Source: Alkalihalophilus pseudofirmus OF4
Lineage (GTDB): Bacteria > Bacillota > Bacilli > Bacillales > Bacillaceae_D
DNA: 64,000 nt
NCBI RefSeq assembly: GCF_000005825.2
Contig: NC_013791.2
Span: forward strand, 2,976,001 to 3,040,000
Direction: 5' to 3'
Shown here: positions 55,510 to 61,102 of the stretch, piece after piece
How the letters are laid out: every line of letters starts with the position of its first letter
Numbering within the stretch: position 1 is the stretch's first letter
Notes under the pieces: generated by a model
Databases searched by the model: none
Told to the model about the DNA's origin: nothing
Seen by the model: the letters and a program-made list of their open reading frames with translations, nothing else
Made by a program: the position numbers and the translations under genes

Positions 55510-55701
55510 AGCTAAAACAATAAATTTATATCTTATTGCATCTTCCATAGGGCTGTTTATCATATGTGGCATATCCATTATATATTTTTGGTAATTGTCA
55601 CCTTCTAATTCTTTAACCATTTTAAATATGATTTCTACACTAACTCGAAATCTTCCCTTTATGTATTCTCTTGACTTTAATATCTCTAAATTCTCACTCA
55701 T
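55510..55701 (-). pseudogene. HEPN-like protein gene, 5' part
   Basis: The first 64 codons (MSENLEILKSREYIKGRFRV... to KFIVLA) of the gene interrupted by the IS4-family element. The ATG at 55,701 has no close ribosome site. A short upstream frame ending in ATGA overlap with this ATG follows an AGGAGG, hinting at translational coupling from a leader peptide. Together the parts encode a 171-aa all-helical protein. Confidence 0.65.
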
Positions 55702-55854
55702 TGGGTTCTCAACACCATTCCTGTAGAATATCCTCCTAAAGTATACCAAAAAATCCAAAATTATTGATTAAGTTTATATTTCTTATTAAAAAGGCAAAGA
55801 GATAAGATACATTATTGAAACAACAAACTCTATAGAACTTTTTGATAAATAAAA

Positions 55855-55884
55855 GTGAGCAAAGCATCTACAAACTTTGCTCAC
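55855..55884. terminator. Hairpin terminator
   Basis: GTGAGCAAAG (55,855-55,864) and CTTTGCTCAC (55,875-55,884) form a perfect 10-bp stem. It lies just past the stop of a decayed leftward frame (55,904). Confidence 0.6.
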
Positions 55885-55903
55885 ACTAAAAATATCCTTA
55901 TTG

Positions 55904-56092
55904 TTAATTTACTTCTCTTACACGATTAATCTCGATAATATCATCCATCGAAACCTGATATACATTGTATAGTGTCCTTCCTAGATTAACTGTTCTTTTT
56001 TTGTTGAGACCTATTAATAAAGCTTCTTTCAACACCTCCCACTTTTCACCAATCTCTTTAATGTGTTCAGAGCTATTTTTTCATAGTGTTCC
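55904..56092 (-). pseudogene. Decayed small gene upstream of a terminator
   Basis: A leftward frame of about 55 codons ends KKRTVNLGRTLYNVYQVSMDDIIEINRVREVN at 55,904. It has no good start codon. An adjacent frame contains EHYEKIALNTLKRLVKSGR, suggesting a frameshift. A terminator follows the stop codon, which supports a former gene. Confidence 0.35.
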
Positions 56093-56116
56093 TTACATCA
56101 TCCTATAAAGTTGTTA

Positions 56117-56389
56117 CTACCATTCCTCAATTATTTCTTCTATAACCCTCTTTGCCTCTTCCCAATAATAAAATCTTTTTCTAACCTTCGTTTTTTCAAT
56201 TAGTTTAAATCGGGGATCTTTTAAAAATTCCTCCTCTAAGAAACGACGAGACATAGAACATTTTTTACTCAAGGTTTCAACATCTACCAAAAATAAACTT
56301 TCATCTATTTGTACATCAATTCTTTTTTGAATGTATTGCTCGATGGACTTGTTATCCAATTCAATATTTACGTTTGCTTGTGCAATCAC
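56117..56389 (-). CDS. DUF771-like DNA-binding protein, possible excisionase
   Basis: A 90-aa protein. SLFLVDVETLSKKCSMSRRFLEEEFLKDPRFKLIE (about 32-66) is an HTH followed by a wing, and the pattern matches the DUF771 proteins of Firmicute phages and islands. It is divergent from and next to the integrases (200 bp apart), so it is a candidate recombination directionality factor or regulator of int. The start codon is ATG 56,389 with a GAGGG site. Confidence 0.65.
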   Translation of the reverse strand: MIAQANVNIELDNKSIEQYIQKRIDVQIDESLFLVDVETLSKKCSMSRRFLEEEFLKDPRFKLIEKTKVRKRFYYWEEAKRVIEEIIEEW

Positions 56390-56588
56390 AATCTCACCCT
56401 CTTTTAGACTTGTTTATCTACTTCTACTGCAGCATTGGATTTTGCTAAAAGCATATTACCACCGCAAACTTCCTATTCGAATAGCTTTAATAAACAAAAA
56501 AAATTTTTTCGAGGGGTTAAAATACCGAAAATCTCAAAGTATCATATTGTAGCTTAATTAACCAAAATCATAGAGAGGAAGAAAAGAA

Positions 56589-57770
56589 ATGAAACTGCAC
56601 AAGTCAAAAAAAGACCCAGAACTTTATTGCTACTTTGAAAACGGAAAAAAGAAATGGATGTACCGTCATAAATATTACGACCAATATGGGAAACGAAAAG
56701 AGAAAAAGAAACGGTTCGATACGGAGAAAGAAGCATACCAAGCTCTGTTAAAATTAAAAGTTGATACACTAAAAGGGGCATTCAAACAGGTTCAATTCTC
56801 TAACTATACAATTGCTCAATGGTTTGATACATGGTTTGAAACTTACAGCAAAGATTGGGAAATTAGTACTCGTATCCAAAGAGAGTCGGCTATACGACTG
56901 CATATTAAACCACTCCTTGGCAACTATAAATTAGCTGATTTAAGTAAATCCATCTACAAAAAAGAGTTCGTTAATAAACTTCTTGAAAGTAAAAAATCTA
57001 GTACAGTAGAGACATTTCATAAGATTTTTAAAATAGGCATTAATGCAGCTGTTGAAGAAGAAATTATTCCTAAAAATCGTTTTACCAAAATCACAGTTCA
57101 AAATAAAACAGAAAAAAACTTCATTGAAAACGCTCAAGAAAACTATTTAGAGCCTCATGACTTGATTAGAATGTTGAAGACGGCAAAAGAAAGTGAAAAT
57201 ATCACTAACTATTCTTTACTTTACCTTTTAGCTCACACTGGACTAAGAAGAGGTGAAGCAAACGGCCTGCGTTGGAATGATATAGATTTTGAAAATCAAA
57301 AACTTACTGTGGATAGGACAAGGGATAATAAAGGGAAACGTCCCCCAAAGACAATTAATAGCTATCGTACAATCGATATTGACAAATCTGTTATTGACCA
57401 GTTAAGTAAATATAGAACTTGGTGTAAAGAGACGAAACTTTCATTTGGAAAACATTTAAAAATTGATGATTTCATCTTTATTTCTTATCAAACAGGAGAA
57501 CCCCTATCAGATAATACTATCAATAATGCTTTAGATAGAGTGGTAGAAAAGGGAAACATTAAAAGGATTACACCACATGGACTTAGACACACTCACGCAA
57601 CAATTTTATTAAACGATAGTGAAATGAGACTTAGTACAAAAGATGTGGCAGATAGACTAGGAGACACGGTAAGAGAAATAGATGAAACTTATCACCATGT
57701 CTTACCGAAACGCCGGCGAGAAACAGCAATAATTTTTACTGATATATTATCCTCCACTAAGGTAATTTAA
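56589..57770 (+). CDS. int: Tyrosine integrase 1 of the island
   Basis: A 393-aa recombinase. The N-terminal arm-binding domain (KDPELYCYFENGKKKWMYRHKYYD...) is followed by a SAM-like core-binding domain (about 70-170) and a catalytic domain with GLRRGE (first Arg), HGLRH (H330, R333) and Tyr368 in ETYHHVLP. The LGH position usually holding the third His reads LGD. It ends about 10 residues earlier than integrase 2, whose sequence it resembles throughout. It is followed by its own terminator. Whether it is active is unclear. Confidence 0.88.
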   Translation: MKLHKSKKDPELYCYFENGKKKWMYRHKYYDQYGKRKEKKKRFDTEKEAYQALLKLKVDTLKGAFKQVQFSNYTIAQWFDTWFETYSKDWEISTRIQRESAIRLHIKPLLGNYKLADLSKSIYKKEFVNKLLESKKSSTVETFHKIFKIGINAAVEEEIIPKNRFTKITVQNKTEKNFIENAQENYLEPHDLIRMLKTAKESENITNYSLLYLLAHTGLRRGEANGLRWNDIDFENQKLTVDRTRDNKGKRPPKTINSYRTIDIDKSVIDQLSKYRTWCKETKLSFGKHLKIDDFIFISYQTGEPLSDNTINNALDRVVEKGNIKRITPHGLRHTHATILLNDSEMRLSTKDVADRLGDTVREIDETYHHVLPKRRRETAIIFTDILSSTKVI

Positions 57771-57796
57771 CCACATCTTTTAAACGCTCTACATTT

Positions 57797-57822
57797 AAGG
57801 AACTTCTTAACTGAAGTTCCTT
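57797..57822 (+). terminator. Terminator between the two integrases
   Basis: AAGGAACTTC (57,797-57,806) and GAAGTTCCTT (57,813-57,822) form a 10-bp stem with a 6-nt loop followed by TTTTCTTTATTT. Confidence 0.85.
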
Positions 57823-57989
57823 TTCTTTATTTATAGAGTTATTTATCAAAACAAACTCTTGAAGACAATTTCAATCTGTTCAATTATACTTAATTAGTAA
57901 GAAGCAAATGAAGATACATATAGATAGAACCTTTTTTATTCTCTTACTTCTTTCTATCCCTTCGCCCATGCCAAAGAAAGGATAGGAAT

Positions 57990-59195
57990 ATGAAGTATAC
58001 TAAATCTAAAAAAGACCCCGAACTTTATTACTCCATAAACGATAAAGGTGAAAAGCGCTGGATGTTTCGTCATAAGTATTATGATTCTTTCGGAAAGCGT
58101 AAAGAGAAAAAGAAGCGGGGGTTCCTTTCAGAAAAGGAAGCATATCAAGCATTATTAGAAGTAAAGACTAATACTGCTCAAGGTGCAATTAAATTAGTAG
58201 AGTTTTCTAATTACACCGTTGCTGAATGGTTTGACATTTGGTTCGAGACACATCAGCTGGATTGGAAGCCTACCTCACGCTTGCAACGGGAAATGGCTAT
58301 TCGACTTCAGATCAAACCCTTATTAGGCAATTACAAACTTCAAAAACTGGACAAAACAACATACAAACAGGCGTTTATTAACCCGCTACTCAAAAAGTAT
58401 AAAGTCGAAACTGTAAAGCTTTTTCATCGATTATTTAAGATTGGAATTAATGCAGCTGTAGACGATGAAATACTAGCACGAAATCGCTTCACCAAAATTA
58501 CAATTCGCGATGAAAAGTCTGAACTTCTTTCTACGAAAGGGAATATAAACGAAAACTTTTTAGAAGCGCACGAGTTGAATAAGTTGTTAGCCACTGCAAA
58601 AGAGCATGAAAACATCACAAATTACACTTTCTTTTTACTGTTAGCATACACTGGTTTGCGACGTGGTGAAGCTTGTGGACTACAATGGGATAATATTAAC
58701 TTCACCAAGAAAACATTAACCGTGGAACGAACAAGGGACAATAAAGGAGTACGAACCCCCAAAACCCAAAATAGTTATCGTACGATCTTAATTGATGAAG
58801 TTCTAGTACAACAATTAATAGTGTATAAAAATTGGTGTAAAGAAACTAGACAAAAGTTTGGACACCATTTGAAGAATGATGACTTTATATTTCTCTCTTA
58901 TCAAACTGGTGAACCAATCACCGATAATAGTGTTATTTATTCTTTAAGGCGAGTGGTTAAAAAAGCTGGCATAAAACCAATCACTCCACATGGGTTAAGA
59001 CATACTCACGCAACTCTTTTACTCAGCCAAAGTAAACGTGCTGCGAGTGTAAAAGTAGTTGCTGAACGGCTAGGAAATACGCCACAAATGATATTAGATA
59101 TATACGGTCATACATTTCTGGACCTAGAAGAAGAAACTGTTCAATTATTCTCAGAAAGTTTAAGTGGGGCCAAAAGTGGGGCCACTTCTGAATAA
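57990..59195 (+). CDS. int: Tyrosine integrase 2 of the island
   Basis: A 401-aa recombinase with the same layout as integrase 1: arm-binding domain, core-binding domain, then GLRRGE, HGLRH (H334, R337) and Tyr372 in DIYGHTF. LGN replaces LGH, as in many Firmicute phage integrases. Its 3' end, nearest attR, encodes SGAKSGATSE because it contains two TGGGGCCA arm-type repeats. It stops 40 bp before attR and is probably the enzyme that integrates the island at rpsD. Confidence 0.92.
   Translation: MKYTKSKKDPELYYSINDKGEKRWMFRHKYYDSFGKRKEKKKRGFLSEKEAYQALLEVKTNTAQGAIKLVEFSNYTVAEWFDIWFETHQLDWKPTSRLQREMAIRLQIKPLLGNYKLQKLDKTTYKQAFINPLLKKYKVETVKLFHRLFKIGINAAVDDEILARNRFTKITIRDEKSELLSTKGNINENFLEAHELNKLLATAKEHENITNYTFFLLLAYTGLRRGEACGLQWDNINFTKKTLTVERTRDNKGVRTPKTQNSYRTILIDEVLVQQLIVYKNWCKETRQKFGHHLKNDDFIFLSYQTGEPITDNSVIYSLRRVVKKAGIKPITPHGLRHTHATLLLSQSKRAASVKVVAERLGNTPQMILDIYGHTFLDLEEETVQLFSESLSGAKSGATSE
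59165..59185. repeat. Right arm-type repeats TGGGGCCA x2
   Basis: TGGGGCCAA (59,165-59,173) and TGGGGCCAC (59,177-59,185) are direct repeats 12 bp apart, inside the last codons of integrase 2. They match the triplet at the left end (18,974-19,003). Confidence 0.65.
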
Positions 59196-59234
59196 CACTG
59201 GTGTAAGCGTTGGTATATCAAGGGTTGAGTGATT

Positions 59235-59258
59235 CGTTGAATTCTACTCTCGTTAATC
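59235..59258 (+). repeat. attR: right attachment site
   Basis: These 24 bases (CGTTGAATTCTACTC then TCGTTAATC) repeat the 3' end of rpsD with one mismatch to attL. They carry no ribosomal protein gene and lie between integrase 2 and the tyrS side of the chromosome. Confidence 0.88.
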
Positions 59259-59263
59259 GCTTC

Positions 59264-59297
59264 AAAAAAGACTCTGGGATCTCCCGGAGTCTTTTTT
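59264..59297 (+). terminator. Probable original rpsD terminator, now beyond attR
   Basis: AAAAAAGACTCTGGGA (59,264-59,279) and TCCCGGAGTCTTTTTT (59,282-59,297) form a strong stem with T-runs. It lies 6 bp past the attR core. Without the island it would lie directly after the rpsD stop codon. Confidence 0.8.
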
Positions 59298-59310
59298 ATT
59301 TGACTAAATA

Positions 59311-59343
59311 AAAAAGAAGAACGCATTCCCCGTTCTTCTTTTT
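59311..59343 (-). terminator. tyrS terminator
   Basis: AAAAAGAAGAACG (59,311-59,323) and CGTTCTTCTTTTT (59,331-59,343) form a 13-bp stem just downstream of the tyrS stop on the minus strand. Confidence 0.8.
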
Positions 59344-59353
59344 TTATCTTCTA

Positions 59354-60598
59354 TTAATGTGTTACAAGCTTAGCAAATTTACGCTTACCTACTTGAACGA
59401 TTAGTCCATCTTCTATTTTAATTTGGGCTTGAACATCTTCTACTTTTTCTTCATTTACTTTAACACCGCCATTTTGAACCATACGACGTGCCTCTCCTTT
59501 AGAAGACATCATCTTCAATTCAACCAGCAGCTCAACAACCCACACAGCGTCTTCCCCGCTCCACTTCACTTCAGGGATGTCTGTTGGGAGGGTACGCTTT
59601 TGAAAAACTGTTTGGAAGTAGCTCTTTGCTTCATCAGCAGCATCTTTTCCATGGTACATTTCCACAAACTTAGCACCTAGATTCATCTTTGCATCTCTTG
59701 GGTGTACTGAACCATTCTTGATCCCTTCTTCTAGAGCATTGATCTCATCCATAGGAATATCTGTTGCCAGCTTGTAATATTTAATCATTAATTCATCTGG
59801 AATCGACATCGATTTACCAAAGATTTCATTTGGCGACTCATCAATACCAATGTAGTTGTTAAGGGATTTAGACATTTTTCTTTCTCCGTCAAGCCCCTCA
59901 ATTAACGGCAAAGTCATAGCTACTTGCTTCTCTTTGCCATATGCCTCTTGAAGTGTACGTCCCATTAAAAGATTGAACTTTTGATCCGTTCCTCCCACTT
60001 CAATATCAGACTCTAACGCCACGGAATCATATCCTTGCATTAATGGGTAGAAGAACTCATGAATGGAGATCGGCTGACCAGATTTATATCTTTTCTCAAA
60101 ATCATCTCTCTCAAGCATTCTAGCTACTGTCATATTAGCAGATAGACCGATAACATCCTCAAATGATAAAGCTTTGAGCCATTCTGAATTGTAATAGATC
60201 GTTGCTTTTTCCATGTCGAGAATTTTTCCGTATTGCTCTACATACGTCATTGCATTACGTTTTACATCTTCATCACTTAATTGCTTTCTAGTTTCAGATT
60301 TCCCAGTAGGATCACCAATTCGTCCGGTAAAGTCACCGATAAGCATTTGGATTTCATGACCTAGTTCTTGGAATTGACGCAGCTTGTGCAGGGGAACCGT
60401 ATGTCCAAGGTGAACATCAGGCGCAGACGGATCCATCCCTAGCTTAACTTTTAACGGCTTACCTGTACGAACCGATTTTTCAATCTTCTTTTTTAATTCA
60501 TGTTCTGGGGTAATTTCTACCACGCCACGTTTTAGAATCTCTAATTGACGTTCTACCTCTTGTTCTTGTTCTAGTGTTAACTTCGTTTCTTCACTCAT
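59354..60598 (-). CDS. tyrS: Tyrosyl-tRNA synthetase
   Basis: A 414-aa class I synthetase that charges tRNA-Tyr. The HIGH-type motif reads [11 protein letters not shown] and the KMSKS motif reads [13 protein letters not shown]-terminal S4 domain (about 345-410, [24 protein letters not shown]) binds tRNA. It resembles the TyrZ-like branch in parts (long N-terminus with [39 protein letters not shown]). Its expression is governed by the T-box leader upstream. Confidence 0.93.
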   Translation of the reverse strand: MSEETKLTLEQEQEVERQLEILKRGVVEITPEHELKKKIEKSVRTGKPLKVKLGMDPSAPDVHLGHTVPLHKLRQFQELGHEIQMLIGDFTGRIGDPTGKSETRKQLSDEDVKRNAMTYVEQYGKILDMEKATIYYNSEWLKALSFEDVIGLSANMTVARMLERDDFEKRYKSGQPISIHEFFYPLMQGYDSVALESDIEVGGTDQKFNLLMGRTLQEAYGKEKQVAMTLPLIEGLDGERKMSKSLNNYIGIDESPNEIFGKSMSIPDELMIKYYKLATDIPMDEINALEEGIKNGSVHPRDAKMNLGAKFVEMYHGKDAADEAKSYFQTVFQKRTLPTDIPEVKWSGEDAVWVVELLVELKMMSSKGEARRMVQNGGVKVNEEKVEDVQAQIKIEDGLIVQVGKRKFAKLVTH

Positions 60599-60664
60599 TT
60601 CATGCTGCCTCCTTTATTTAAATAACCCTTTTTCATCATGTTAGAAATAAGCATCTAATCTAAA

Positions 60665-60912
60665 ATTGGACATAAAAAAAACTCCTCCCAAAAAAGGGAC
60701 GAGGTTCTCGCGGTACCACCCTTGTTGAAGCTATCACTAAATAAACTTCCACTCAACATGATAACGGTATGACCGTTCTTGCTACGCAAGAATTGGCTCC
60801 AGGCTGTAATTCGAATACTGCTTCCCTACTGATTTCCACCTGCCATCAGCTCTCTAAAAAGTAAAACAGTACCTACTCCGACCCTTCAAAGCTGTTTACA
60901 TATACTGTTCTC
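60665..60912 (-). promoter_or_regulatory. T-box riboswitch of tyrS
   Basis: On the minus strand the leader ends with GGGTGGTACCGCG (the T-box, about 60,700-60,720) and an overlapping terminator CTCGTCCC...GGGAGGAG plus a T-run. Stem I elements (AGTA, GGTGGAAATCAG) lie further upstream, and a UAC triplet followed by A near 60,805 is a candidate tyrosine specifier. Uncharged tRNA-Tyr should favour the antiterminator. Confidence 0.93.
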
Positions 60913-60942
60913 TTTTTACCACATTTCTATTTTTGTTGTCAA
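60913..60942 (-). promoter_or_regulatory. Sigma-A promoter of tyrS
   Basis: On the minus strand TTGACA (60,937-60,942) and TAAAAA (60,913-60,918) are spaced 18 nt apart, just upstream of the T-box leader. Confidence 0.6.
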
Positions 60943-61102
60943 TCGCAGACTTTCTTAGATTTTGTAAAAACATATCATCCTATGTAAACCTATGCTATAA
61001 TATTGCTGATATTCTAGCTATAGATGCGATTATTTTACACATTATCTCTTTAGCTATAATGCCTGATACTATAGGCCTTTGAACTTAATAAGGAGGTTTG
61101 CT

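Larger units (their letters stand above)
18859..59258. mobile_element. Integrative genomic island at rpsD, about 40.4 kb
   Basis: The island is bounded by 24-bp near-identical repeats, with two tyrosine integrases at the right end and a clear break in synteny (rpsD and tyrS are adjacent in B. subtilis). The interior is visibly more AT-rich than the flanks and is full of defence-type and regulatory genes plus three insertion sequences. I found no relaxase, coupling protein, type IV secretion or phage morphogenesis genes. It is therefore an integrative island rather than a recognisable ICE or complete prophage. It could move by its own integrase with help from another element. Confidence 0.88.

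Noticed and set aside
55700-55745. Short leader peptide frame (six codons) before the HEPN-like gene
   Set aside because: The ATGA overlap is suggestive but the frame is too short to support on its own; mentioned only in the gene entry.
18859-59258. Interpretation of the island as an intact prophage or an ICE
   Set aside because: No capsid, tail, terminase, lysis, relaxase, coupling or secretion genes can be seen; only integrases, regulators and replication-type winged-helix proteins.
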